In this document: positions 34,507-42,534 of the stretch, in pieces
How positions within the stretch are numbered: position 1 is the stretch's first letter
Layout of the letters: every line of letters begins with the position of its first letter
From: Clostridium sp. AWRP
GTDB taxonomy: Bacteria > Bacillota > Clostridia > Clostridiales > Clostridiaceae
Direction: 5' to 3'
Assembly (NCBI RefSeq): GCF_004006395.2
Contig: NZ_CP029758.2
Location: forward strand, 4,515,118 to 4,579,117
DNA: 64,000 nt
Made by a program: the position numbers and the translations under genes
The notes under the pieces: model-generated
Database searches by the model: none
What the model was told of the DNA's origin: nothing
Seen by the model: the letters and a program-made list of their open reading frames with translations, nothing else

Positions 34507-34777
34507 CAATAACCCCTCCCATATACTTATCCATAGAATTAAATATCTCTTTAATAATTTTGATTTTACTTTCCGGCGTAACAAGCCCATCCTGCTTGTC
34601 TATAATCTGGCGTATCCATTCCAATATCAGGTGATCCGTAAAACTTAAAAGCTTCAATCCTTCCTTCGGAATTCCTGCTGTGGTTCTATATATGTCAATT
34701 TCATTAAAACCTAATATTTTATCTTGAAACATCTGGTCAACTGCGATTTTTATAGTTTCATTACCAAGTGCTTTCAC
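34499..34777 (-). CDS. Uncharacterised satellite early protein (92 aa)
   Basis: 92 aa from a GTG start with AAAGGAG upstream. Sequence MKALGNETIKIAVDQMFQDK... is helical and acidic. No family recognised. It is translationally coupled to the next gene through an 8-base overlap, so the two may act together. Confidence 0.58.
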   Translation of the reverse strand: MKALGNETIKIAVDQMFQDKILGFNEIDIYRTTAGIPKEGLKLLSFTDHLILEWIRQIIDKQDGLVTPESKIKIIKEIFNSMDKYMGGVIDE

Positions 34778-35222
34778 CTAAACACTCCTTTCTATTTACC
34801 TTTGACTTTCTGAAATATTACAGAAAATATGGTATCGCTCACCGGGGCATTTTCGTTCCCTCAAATTAGAATGTACCCGGGGGCAGGAACTCTAATATTT
34901 TACACATTATCATATAAATATTTATACATTTTTATTATTTTGTCTAAATGATAGACAGTTTCAATTAATATTACAACTTCGCTAAATGAACATTTAGTAT
35001 ACATAAACATATTTAGGAAACTGTTAGCAATCCCTTGATATACCTATATTCTTTCTAACTTCGTTTTTTTGTTTATCTAACTTTTTATTGAGAATAACGA
35101 TAAATTGGAAATTACTTTACCTTTTAATACCTTTTATTACATTAAATATAGTTTAAATTGTTATTTATTTGTAATGTATATTAATGTAGTTTGCTTGTAT
35201 ATTAATGCATTTAAGACAAACG
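34778..35222. other. Non-coding stretch with GC-rich patch and iteron-like words
   Basis: A GC-rich island at 34841-34897 contains two CCGGGG words and inverted pairs (GTTCC/GGAAC; ATTAGA/TCTAAT), unlike its surroundings. Further right, TTGATATACCTATA (35035-35048) recurs at 35924-35937, and GTATATTAATG occurs at 35176-35186 and 35197-35207, 21 bases apart. These may be packaging or replication signals. I see no convincing gene. Confidence 0.4.
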
Positions 35223-35357
35223 TTATGTATAATAGTTAGTTTGTTTGTGGTGTTCTGTGATGTGTTCGTGCCTGTTCGCCGCAGCCTTCATCATTAAAGC
35301 ACCAACACAACTACCAACAGCAACCACAATGACAAGTGTTACACTAACTATCAACAT
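35223..35357 (-). CDS. Small membrane peptide (44 aa) with histidine-rich tail
   Basis: The frame from ATG 35357 gives one membrane helix (LIVSVTLVIVVAVGSCVGALMM, residues 2-23) and a hydrophilic tail NRHEHITEHHKQTNYYT. It explains the locally odd base composition (GT-rich strand) of this spot. The ribosome site is weak. The opposite strand also has a 48-codon open frame, so the strand is chosen by the membrane-helix pattern and by agreement with neighbours. Confidence 0.42.
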   Translation of the reverse strand: MLIVSVTLVIVVAVGSCVGALMMKAAANRHEHITEHHKQTNYYT

Positions 35358-35398
35358 CTACTTATATGTCCATTACAATATGTATACACCTATACACT

Positions 35399-35836
35399 TT
35401 ATATAAATTCAACACCATGCATTTTACAGAACTTATCTATTACCTTATCAGGATCAGGAACAAAGTCCATTGCTCTTGAACATGCATCACCAATCAATGA
35501 TATTGCATTTTCAGGGACTTCTACTTTCTCACCATTCTCATGGCACTGGATAGCATAGAACATAAACCTATCTATATAATGACCAAAACTATTTGAGACC
35601 TTAAAGTATTCTCCTTTTAATTTTTTATTTATTAATGAATTTTCTCCTAACTGATATATCTCTTCTGCTACAAACTCACCAAATACAATCATCATTTGAA
35701 ACTGCTGCTCTTCATTAAGAGGTTTCCCTATCTCAAATTCTTCATGTAATGACTTAACCCAATCCCTCTTCAAATCTATTATTGACTTATCTGTATTTAC
35801 TACCATACTTCCCATTACTTCATATATTTCAAACAT
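35399..35836 (-). CDS. Uncharacterised satellite protein (145 aa)
   Basis: 145 aa. Helical and acidic (LKRDWVKSLHEEFEIGKPLNEEQQFQMMIVFGEFVAEEIYQLGE) with a C-terminal DPDKVIDKFCKMHGVEFI. ATG 35836 follows AAAGGAG. It stands alone between two repeat-bearing non-coding stretches (34778-35222 and 35837-36148), next to the primase. No family recognised; a replication accessory role is conceivable from position only. Confidence 0.55.
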   Translation of the reverse strand: MFEIYEVMGSMVVNTDKSIIDLKRDWVKSLHEEFEIGKPLNEEQQFQMMIVFGEFVAEEIYQLGENSLINKKLKGEYFKVSNSFGHYIDRFMFYAIQCHENGEKVEVPENAISLIGDACSRAMDFVPDPDKVIDKFCKMHGVEFI

Positions 35837-36148
35837 TTAACCAACTCCTTTTAAATAACCACAGGGGGGGAGATAAACACCCCGGGTGTAGTTCTATTTT
35901 TATCTACTACCATACCTAAACCATTGATATACCTATACTTACAATTAATTTTTATATAGGGGTGTAGTTCTTTCTGAAAAAAGTTTTTTAAAAATTTTAT
36001 TTTTTTATATATATAATATATTTTTTATATTTTAAAATTTATAAATAAAGTACACCCTATACACCCCATAGGACTAAGCCTATTGATACTACTTAATTTG
36101 CTTGGGGTGTACTTCTAAAAAGTTATTACTACCCAACTACACCTAATA
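35837..36148. repeat. Iteron-like repeats downstream of the primase, candidate replication origin
   Basis: GGGTGTAGTTCT occurs at 35884-35895 and 35960-35971, and GGGTGTACTTCT at 36105-36116. Inverted relatives AGTACACCC (36049-36057) and ACACCCC (36061-36067) lie between them. A very AT-rich core (35985-36048) sits in the middle. Repeats plus an AT-rich melting region next to the replication gene is the layout of SaPI-type origins. Confidence 0.55.
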
Positions 36149-38446
36149 CTACTTATGTCCACCCTTAAAACATCTAAATATCTCTGAATTAACATCTCCA
36201 TCCTCAACATTTAAAACTAAATCTTTATAAGTCGTACATCCATGAGTCATACCTGTTTTAATTCCTAACGTTTTAAACCCTTGAGTAATCTTTCTTCTTG
36301 ATGGCACATTTTTTGAATATTCATCAATATACCAATCCTCAAATATTGGATATACTTCTTTTGCAGGTAAATTATGCCCCGGGAGGTCACTAAAATATAT
36401 ATCTCTAAATTTTCCATAAGGATTATTTTCCTTTGTATACTCTTCTTTTGAATCCTCCCACCTCTGTGGAACTTTTAGTCTGCCTGTTTGAGTAAATTTC
36501 ATAATGCAACTTACTATATAACTAAATATACCTTCCTTATCATTTAAAGCCTTTTCTTTGAAATCAGGATCAACCTCATTTTTATCTAAAGAATACAATA
36601 ATTCTATAACTATAATTCTTATAACTAGGGCATCATCATTTCCGTCAAAACTTGGTTTCTTATTTGTAAATATTACAGGCACAAAAATAGGTGTATACTC
36701 AATTGGGGGCTTGTACAATGGCCTTGCCTTGATTGTATCTCCACCAACTATTTTCTTTATAAAATCAGTATCAAAATAATCGCTATCGTTTGTTTCAGAA
36801 CATATTATTAACCTTACACCTTGAAGCTCTGCAAGTTCTGGATTAGCTCCTGAACTTTTATTCCATACTTTCATCAATAAACTTTTATCTATTGATTTAA
36901 CGTAATCGCTGCCAAAAGTATTTAATATAAGTTCAAAGATCTGGGTTTTACCTGTATTTTTAGCACCATGTATAATAGGAAATACTTTTTGATTAGCTCT
37001 GCCACTTAACATATATCCTAAAAGTATTTCAAAAGCTTCTATTTCCTCATTATCCCCGCCAAAAAGCCTATCAATAGAACCCTTAAACAATGAATTTACT
37101 TTACCCGGTACATAATTAACCTCTGCTATTTTAGATATATGTAAATCCTTATCGTGGGGTAATAACTTCCCTGTAATAGTGTCCACAACCCCGTTATTGC
37201 AATTTATATACCTAATATCCTTGTCCATTATTTTTGAATTGATATGAGTATCAGCAAAGGCTTTATACTGTTTACATATTACGTCTGACGTTCTAGCACT
37301 TTTTAACTTATTTCGTGTTTTTCTCATAGTTGCAATTTCTTTTTCATCATTCAAACGTGAAATGTATTCATTAATTTTAACTACTATATTTTCAATAAAT
37401 TCAATAGTAAGAGTCTTTATAGGTAATTCATCATCATATTTAACCCATTTTTTGCCACTCCAATGATAATAATACTTAGTATCTACTGCATATTTCAAAA
37501 TGTCTTTATACTGATTTTTAAAATCTTTGGATATACCTAAATCAGTAAAATCATAATTTCTTATAAAATCATTAATTTCTTTTTGTTTCCTTGCTAAATA
37601 TTCTTGATATGTTTCTCCACAATCTCTAATAGCCTTATTTATAGTTCTGTCTTTATAATCTAACCTGTCCCACTTTTTCCTATAAAGCACACTATTTTTA
37701 AAAGCAATATCAATATTGTCATAATCTTTGTCGAGCCAAAATGCTAAATAATTGCATAGTGCCTGATCTGCTTCAGACTGACTATTAAAAATATTCTGCC
37801 AGTTCCCTTTATAAAGCTCCTGAATTTTAAATCCATTTTTACTCATGAAAGCTTTATTAAGTAAATCATCAATATCTTTGTTATATATAATATTGCTATT
37901 AGCTTGAACTTTACTTTTAGTTGAACTATCCTCCCCCTTGTGGTACTTCTTATAAAATTGGTCCAAAGTATTTTGCTTAGGTTCTATAGTATCTCCACAA
38001 ATTTTATCCCCTGTTAGAGCAAAATATCTTTTCTCACTGTATATCTCTATTTCTTTCCTTTTAATAGTTTTAGGAATAGTCCCTTTAACTAAAATGTGAA
38101 TACCTTTGCCACTTTGGCTCTTTTCTGTATAGCTACCGAGCAAATCAATTATATATTGAGCTTCTTCTTTTATTTCTCCATTTTCTATGCAGTTATCAAT
38201 GTCAACACCTGTAATTCCGTTACCAGAGAAAACAAATCCAATGCCTGAATAAATACTACTGTTCCTATATACCTTTAACGCTTTTTCAAAGGTTGTCCAT
38301 GTATCAGGATTAGTACTACTTGCTGCCTTACCATTCAATTGATATGGAATTTTGTTTTTTTTCCATAATACCCAGTTTGGACATACTCTTATTTCTTGTG
38401 GAATATTATTAAAGTTATTATTTGCTTGCTGCATATTTACCACCAC
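36149..38446 (-). CDS. Satellite replication protein: primase-polymerase with D5/P4-type helicase
   Basis: 765 aa from a GTG with GAGG 6 bases upstream. The N-terminal primase-polymerase domain resembles the NrS-1/phage type, with the catalytic VDIDN (Asp82, Asp84) and SGKGIHI (about 112-118). A D5_N-type linker precedes a superfamily 3 helicase with Walker A GAKNTGKT (about residue 495), Walker B-type LIICSETND, and PIFVPVIFTNKKP. A C-terminal winged-helix-like tail follows. It should initiate and unwind at the nearby repeats. One open frame without damage. The AlpA-like gene ends 3 bases before it. Confidence 0.88.
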   Translation of the reverse strand: MVVNMQQANNNFNNIPQEIRVCPNWVLWKKNKIPYQLNGKAASSTNPDTWTTFEKALKVYRNSSIYSGIGFVFSGNGITGVDIDNCIENGEIKEEAQYIIDLLGSYTEKSQSGKGIHILVKGTIPKTIKRKEIEIYSEKRYFALTGDKICGDTIEPKQNTLDQFYKKYHKGEDSSTKSKVQANSNIIYNKDIDDLLNKAFMSKNGFKIQELYKGNWQNIFNSQSEADQALCNYLAFWLDKDYDNIDIAFKNSVLYRKKWDRLDYKDRTINKAIRDCGETYQEYLARKQKEINDFIRNYDFTDLGISKDFKNQYKDILKYAVDTKYYYHWSGKKWVKYDDELPIKTLTIEFIENIVVKINEYISRLNDEKEIATMRKTRNKLKSARTSDVICKQYKAFADTHINSKIMDKDIRYINCNNGVVDTITGKLLPHDKDLHISKIAEVNYVPGKVNSLFKGSIDRLFGGDNEEIEAFEILLGYMLSGRANQKVFPIIHGAKNTGKTQIFELILNTFGSDYVKSIDKSLLMKVWNKSSGANPELAELQGVRLIICSETNDSDYFDTDFIKKIVGGDTIKARPLYKPPIEYTPIFVPVIFTNKKPSFDGNDDALVIRIIVIELLYSLDKNEVDPDFKEKALNDKEGIFSYIVSCIMKFTQTGRLKVPQRWEDSKEEYTKENNPYGKFRDIYFSDLPGHNLPAKEVYPIFEDWYIDEYSKNVPSRRKITQGFKTLGIKTGMTHGCTTYKDLVLNVEDGDVNSEIFRCFKGGHK

Positions 38447-38449
38447 ACT

Positions 38450-38638
38450 TTAATCCTCATTTTCTCCATTACCACTTAAAAAATCATTTATTGCATTTTC
38501 ACTTATAAGGTACCTTTTCCCAACCCTAACACTCTTAAGCCTTTTCAATTCTATTGCCCTATAGATAGCTGTTTTGGAAATTTTGCCCTCAAAGTAATCA
38601 TGAACTTCATCTACTGTATATACCTTTACAATTGCCAA
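38450..38638 (-). CDS. AlpA/excisionase-type helix-turn-helix protein
   Basis: 62 aa from a TTG start with AGGAAG upstream. MerR-like winged helix typical of small excisionases (YTVDEVHDYFEGKISKTAIYRAIELKRLKSVRVGKRYLISENAINDFL). It could assist excision of the island or control the early operon. It is placed between the Cro-like gene and the primase, as AlpA-like genes are in many Gram-positive islands. Confidence 0.78.
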   Translation of the reverse strand: MAIVKVYTVDEVHDYFEGKISKTAIYRAIELKRLKSVRVGKRYLISENAINDFLSGNGENED

Positions 38639-38743
38639 CTATATCACTTCCTTTTTCTTCCTATAATTATTTTTTAAGCACCGACGCTTTTTTATGCTTG
38701 TACATGGCTGTCATTTTGAAATTTAAGATATGATAAGTTTTTA

Positions 38744-38950
38744 TTAATCTTGGATATCAATTAGTTTTTCTATTTCAATATTTAAAGCTTTTGCAATTTT
38801 TCCTATAGTCGCAGGATTAGGCGAATGCTCTCCTTTTTCAATTCTACTTAATGTATTATGGCTTATATTTGCTAACCTTGAAACTTCTGCTTTAGTTAAC
38901 CCTAATTTAATTCTGGTAAGCTTTAAATTATTTTTATTAATTTTAAACAT
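38744..38950 (-). CDS. Cro-like XRE repressor
   Basis: 68 aa. Entire protein is one XRE helix-turn-helix (LKLTRIKLGLTKAEVSRLANISHNTLSRIEKGEHSPNPATIGKIAKALNIEIEKLI). First gene of the leftward early operon. Its promoter (TTGACA, 17-base spacer, TATAAT) contains an operator in the spacer, and the opposing repressor gene starts 134 bases away: a lambda-like lysogeny switch. GGAGG precedes ATG 38950. Confidence 0.85.
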   Translation of the reverse strand: MFKINKNNLKLTRIKLGLTKAEVSRLANISHNTLSRIEKGEHSPNPATIGKIAKALNIEIEKLIDIQD

Positions 38951-38966
38951 CTACCTCACCTCCAAT

Positions 38967-39063
38967 TTACCCGTTTTGTCACCTTTATTATATTACCCAT
39001 TACGTCACATGTCAATATTTTCTTCAAAAAAATTACCCATTCTGCCACCTTTTAATGTATAAT
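38967..39063. promoter_or_regulatory. Divergent switch: three direct operators and two promoters
   Basis: TTACCCGTTTTGTCACC (38967-38983), TTACCCATTACGTCACA (38993-39009) and TTACCCATTCTGCCACC (39033-39049) are three copies of one operator. The leftward promoter has TTGACA (39015-39010) and TATAAT (38992-38987) with the middle operator exactly filling its 17-base spacer. The rightward promoter uses TATAAT at 39058-39063, with the third operator covering its -35 position. Confidence 0.82.
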
Positions 39064-39084
39064 ATGTTTTGAGGTGAACCTAAA

Positions 39085-39768
39085 ATGGAAAAGAATATTA
39101 TAGGTAAAAGAATTAAAGAATTAAGAGAAATTAATAAATTAACTCAATCTCAATTAGCCCAAAAAATAGGTCTATCAAGATTTGCAATAACTAAATATGA
39201 ACGAGGGGAAAGAACACCTGATTCTTGTATTATCCTAGAGTTAAGTATGTTATTTGGCGTAGATACCGATTATATGCTTGGTAAAACTAATTTTAAAAAT
39301 TTCGAGGAAATGGAACTCTCAGAATTAAAAAACCTTTTATATGATTCATGTAAAAGTAAAAATATATCACAAACAGGCATAGTTTCATATTTATCTGAAA
39401 CTATATATATGACTTTATGCGATAGTATTAGAAATGATAAGTATGATATGTTAAAGAGTATTTACATTTTGTATGACTTAATAGAAACTCTATTTTATAC
39501 ATTAGACATGAATTTAAAATATTCTGAAAAAGATACTTCAAGCAAAGATGATTTCGTAAATTATACTGATGAAAATACAAATAAGATAATTCAACAGATA
39601 AAAGAATCTTTTATCTCTCAAATCGACTATATAACACAAAATTATTCATCTATTTACCATAATACTAACAAAGAAATACGTGAAATTTCCCCAACAGGTG
39701 TATTTTCTTACAAAACATTTGAGCACTATAGTTCAAAGAAGGATATTTCAAATAATAAAAATTCTTAA
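39085..39768 (+). CDS. CI/Stl-like master repressor of the satellite
   Basis: 227 aa. N-terminal XRE helix-turn-helix (GKRIKELREINKLTQSQLAQKIGLSRFAITKYERGERTPDSCIILELSMLFGVDTDYMLG, residues 6-66). The C-terminal 160 residues have no LexA/CI peptidase catalytic pair that I can see. Lack of self-cleavage fits satellites, whose repressors are lifted by a helper-phage protein rather than by RecA. It is divergent from the Cro-like gene and followed by the integrase. GAGGTG precedes ATG 39085. Confidence 0.83.
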   Translation: MEKNIIGKRIKELREINKLTQSQLAQKIGLSRFAITKYERGERTPDSCIILELSMLFGVDTDYMLGKTNFKNFEEMELSELKNLLYDSCKSKNISQTGIVSYLSETIYMTLCDSIRNDKYDMLKSIYILYDLIETLFYTLDMNLKYSEKDTSSKDDFVNYTDENTNKIIQQIKESFISQIDYITQNYSSIYHNTNKEIREISPTGVFSYKTFEHYSSKKDISNNKNS

Positions 39769-39834
39769 TACAGAGTTTATTATTTTTAGGTAGTTAAAAT
39801 ATATTATATTCATCCAAAAAAGGAAGGTGGTTAA

Positions 39835-41046
39835 ATGTCCGTAACTGTAAGAGAATACTACTCTAAAAGGTTAAAAAAGAAAATCTTTGGATATGAAGTA
39901 GATATTACATTGCAGCATAAACGTATATTCAAATCTAAAAGAGGATTTTTAACTAAGACAGAAGCCCGGGAAGCTGGAAAAACTGTAGAGTTAAAATTAA
40001 AGAAAAAAACAAAACAGGGATATAACATTGAAGATGTAATAAATAAAGATAAAAATAAAATTACAGTTCATGAATTAATGGATCTGTGGTTAAATGCTAA
40101 AAAATCTACTGTAACATATTCAACTTATAAATTTTATGAATGTTTTGTATCTAAGATAAAAAAAGATTTAGGCAGTATTAAAGCTAAAAGTTTGAAGCCC
40201 GAAAATATAGAGCTTAAAATAAATACTTTACTAGATAACATAAGTTCCACAACTGCTAGTGATTATTACACCGTTTTAAACATTGCCTATAACTGGGCTA
40301 TAACTAGAGGTTATGTGATTCAAAACCCCTGTAATTTAGTCCAAAAACCTAAAAGAATAAAAAAAGAAATGCACGTATATAATAACGATCAACTTAATAA
40401 GCTTTTAGACGCTATTAAAGATAAGACTATTTTTGTACCTGTAATGTTAGCAGCTACAACTGGAATGAGACTTGGTGAGATCTGCGGCCTTAAATGGCAA
40501 AACGTTAATCTTGATAGTGGATTTATAGAACTAAAGCATCAATTACAGGAAGAAGATAAAAGCCTTAAATTAGTACCACTTAAAACACTTAGTAGTCAAA
40601 GAAAAATTGTTCTGTTAGACTATACCATAAAAGAATTAGAGAAACTTAAATTACAACAGGATGCAAATAAAAATTACTTAGGTGATAATTACCACGATAA
40701 AGACTTTGTGGTGTGCCAAAACAACGGTTTGCCATACCATCCAACATACATATCCCGCAATTACAGGCGTATTTTAAAAGACACTAAACATAAGGTTAAG
40801 ATAAATGGTAAAATAGCAAAACTAAGCTTATATGAAATGTTAGACATACCTTTAATAAGATTCCATGATCTAAGACATACCCATGCGACATTTTTACTTT
40901 CACAAAATGTAAATCCTAAAATCGTAAGTGAACGACTTGGCCACTCCAGTATAAAAACAACTTTAGATATTTACGCTCATGTATTGCCTGGTATGCAGAA
41001 ACAGGCTATAAATAATTTAAACAAAAAGTTCCCTCCAAAAGAGTAG
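39835..41046 (+). CDS. int: Tyrosine integrase
   Basis: 403 aa, intact. N-terminal Tn916-like arm-binding domain (VREYYSKRLKKKIFGYEVDITLQHKRIFKSKRGFLTKTEA), SAM-like core-binding domain (about 75-165) and catalytic domain with Arg212, His344, Arg347, His370 and nucleophile Tyr380. It recombines the island with the 3' half of tRNA-Thr; the gene ends 88 bases from attR, the usual position. AAGGAGG-like AGGAAGGTGG precedes the start. Confidence 0.95.
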   Translation: MSVTVREYYSKRLKKKIFGYEVDITLQHKRIFKSKRGFLTKTEAREAGKTVELKLKKKTKQGYNIEDVINKDKNKITVHELMDLWLNAKKSTVTYSTYKFYECFVSKIKKDLGSIKAKSLKPENIELKINTLLDNISSTTASDYYTVLNIAYNWAITRGYVIQNPCNLVQKPKRIKKEMHVYNNDQLNKLLDAIKDKTIFVPVMLAATTGMRLGEICGLKWQNVNLDSGFIELKHQLQEEDKSLKLVPLKTLSSQRKIVLLDYTIKELEKLKLQQDANKNYLGDNYHDKDFVVCQNNGLPYHPTYISRNYRRILKDTKHKVKINGKIAKLSLYEMLDIPLIRFHDLRHTHATFLLSQNVNPKIVSERLGHSSIKTTLDIYAHVLPGMQKQAINNLNKKFPPKE

Positions 41047-41069
41047 AACTTTTAATTTTGAGTCTCAAT

Positions 41070-41088
41070 CCCGGTTGTTTTTCCCGGT
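41070..41088. repeat. Right arm-type integrase sites (two CCCGGT repeats)
   Basis: CCCGGT at 41070-41075 and 41083-41088, 13 bases apart, just after the integrase stop and about 50-65 bases inside attR. They match the three CCGGT repeats near attL. Confidence 0.58.
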
Positions 41089-41092
41089 TTTT

Positions 41093-41130
41093 TAAAAAAA
41101 TCAACGGCTGTAATTTCTACAACCGTTGAT
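41093..41130 (-). terminator. tRNA-Thr terminator supplied by the island
   Basis: ATCAACGG (41100-41107) pairs with CCGTTGAT (41123-41130), with inner TGTA/TACA, followed on the minus strand by TTTTTTT. It lies on the island side of attR, so integration gave the tRNA a new terminator. It also lies behind the integrase gene. Confidence 0.78.
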
Positions 41131-41134
41131 TTTG

Positions 41135-41212
<78 letters not shown>

Positions 41213-41225
41213 AAAACACAATACT

Positions 41226-41254
41226 ATTTTAATACAAAATTCTATTTTAATCAA
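41226..41254 (-). promoter_or_regulatory. Promoter of tRNA-Thr
   Basis: Minus strand TTGATT (41254-41249), 17-base spacer, TAAAAT (41231-41226), ending 14 bases before the mature 5' end. Confidence 0.65.
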
Positions 41255-41404
41255 ATATAAAAAAATTTTTTTTATATTCTTAGCATAATTAATCAAATAT
41301 AATTAATTTCTTAGAATATCTTTAAAATATATAGATAATACTAAATTATATAGCTAATTCTAATACTAGCTAATCATATCTATGTAATTCATTTATTTTT
41401 AGAC

Positions 41405-41421
41405 TTTGACTTTCTTTGACC
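41405..41421. promoter_or_regulatory. CtsR-type heat-shock operator upstream of the Hsp20 pair
   Basis: The complementary strand reads GGTCAAAGAAAGTCAAA, a full match to the CtsR box RGTCAAANANRGTCAAA. A TATAAT lies at 41432-41437. It implies heat-inducible derepression of the two small heat-shock genes. Confidence 0.8.
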
Positions 41422-41514
41422 TTTATTGTACTATAATAACTGTAATAAGGATTTACAAAATATAAAAGCAATTTAGAAAACATAGAAAATAAAATCTATA
41501 AGGAGGTATTCATT

Positions 41515-41964
41515 ATGTTTGATATGGTTCCATTTAGAAAAAACAATTCTTTAAAAAGAGGTGATGCATTCGATAACTTTATAGATTCATTCTTTGATAA
41601 CGACTTTTTCACACCTATGAACATGAATGGTTTTGGCAATGGTTTCAAAGTTGATCTTAAGGAAAATGAAACTTCTTATGTAGTTTGTGCTGATTTACCA
41701 GGAATGAATAAAGATTCTATAGACTTAGATTTTAACAATAACTATTTGACTATATGTGCAAAAAGAAATGATTCTGTTGAAGATAAAAATGAAAACTTTG
41801 TAAGACGTGAAAGAAAATACGGTGAATTCAAAAGAAGTTTTTACATCGACAATGTAGATGATTCAAATATTACCGCTTCCTTTAAAGATGGAGTTTTAAG
41901 AGTTGATCTTCCAAAACTTAATAGAGAAAAAGGGAACGGCAAAAAAATAGATATACATTCATAA
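41515..41964 (+). CDS. hsp18: Small heat-shock protein Hsp20/Hsp18 (copy 1)
   Basis: 149 aa. Alpha-crystallin domain from about residue 43 (FKVDLKENETSYVVCADLPGMNKDSIDLDFNNNYLTICAKR...RRERKYGEFKRSFYIDNVDDSNITASFKDGVLRVDLPK) with the conserved GVL near the C terminus. It acts as an ATP-independent holdase chaperone. It is the first of a tandem pair; ATG follows AAGGAGG. Confidence 0.93.
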   Translation: MFDMVPFRKNNSLKRGDAFDNFIDSFFDNDFFTPMNMNGFGNGFKVDLKENETSYVVCADLPGMNKDSIDLDFNNNYLTICAKRNDSVEDKNENFVRRERKYGEFKRSFYIDNVDDSNITASFKDGVLRVDLPKLNREKGNGKKIDIHS

Positions 41965-42015
41965 AATTTGATAATTTTAAAAAAATAATATAATTATATT
42001 TAGGAGGTATTCATT

Positions 42016-42462
42016 ATGTTTGATATGGTTCCATTTAGAAAAAACAATTCTTTAAAAAGAGGCGATGCATTCGATAACTTTGTAGATTCATTCTTTGATA
42101 ACGACTTTTTCACACCTATGAACATGAATGGTTTTGGCAATGGTTTCAAAGTTGATCTTAAGGAAAATGAAACTTCTTATGTAGTTTGTGCTGATTTACC
42201 AGGAATAAATAAAGATTCTATAGATTTGGATTTCAATAATAACTACTTGACCATATCTGCAAAAAGGGATGACTCTATAGAAGATAAAAATGAAAACTTT
42301 GTAAGACGTGAAAGAAGATATGGAGAATTCAGAAGAAGTTTTTACATTGATAATGTAGATGATTCAAATATTACTGCTTCCTTTAAAGATGGAGTTTTAA
42401 AAGTTAGCCTTCCAAAACTTTCACAAGGTAAAAGACAAGGTAAGAAAATAGATATACAATAA
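42016..42462 (+). CDS. Small heat-shock protein Hsp20/Hsp18 (copy 2)
   Basis: 148 aa tandem duplicate, 51 bases after copy 1. The ribosome site and first half are almost base-for-base identical to copy 1, while the C-terminal third differs at several residues (KLSQGKRQGKK). Same chaperone role. Likely co-transcribed from the CtsR-controlled promoter; the hairpin at 42496-42532 ends the unit. Confidence 0.92.
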   Translation: MFDMVPFRKNNSLKRGDAFDNFVDSFFDNDFFTPMNMNGFGNGFKVDLKENETSYVVCADLPGINKDSIDLDFNNNYLTISAKRDDSIEDKNENFVRRERRYGEFRRSFYIDNVDDSNITASFKDGVLKVSLPKLSQGKRQGKKIDIQ

Positions 42463-42495
42463 AAAATTACTTATTATTAAATTAATATAACCAGA

Positions 42496-42533
42496 CTAAA
42501 AAGCACTGTAAATAAACTCTACAGTGCTTTTTA
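42496..42533. terminator. Bidirectional terminator between hsp20 and dnaB
   Basis: AAAAAGCACTGTA pairs with TACAGTGCTTTTT; A and T runs on both sides. It serves the convergent Hsp20 and dnaB units. Confidence 0.88.
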
Positions 42534-42534
42534 G

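Noticed and set aside
35249..35395. 48-codon plus-strand frame beginning MCSCLFAAAF
   Set aside because: Opposite to the operon and without a ribosome site; the minus-strand 44-aa membrane-helix frame over the same bases explains the composition better.
35837..36148. CRISPR array
   Set aside because: The GGTGTAGTTCT repeats are short, unevenly spaced and in both orientations; there are no spacers of constant length and no cas genes in the window.
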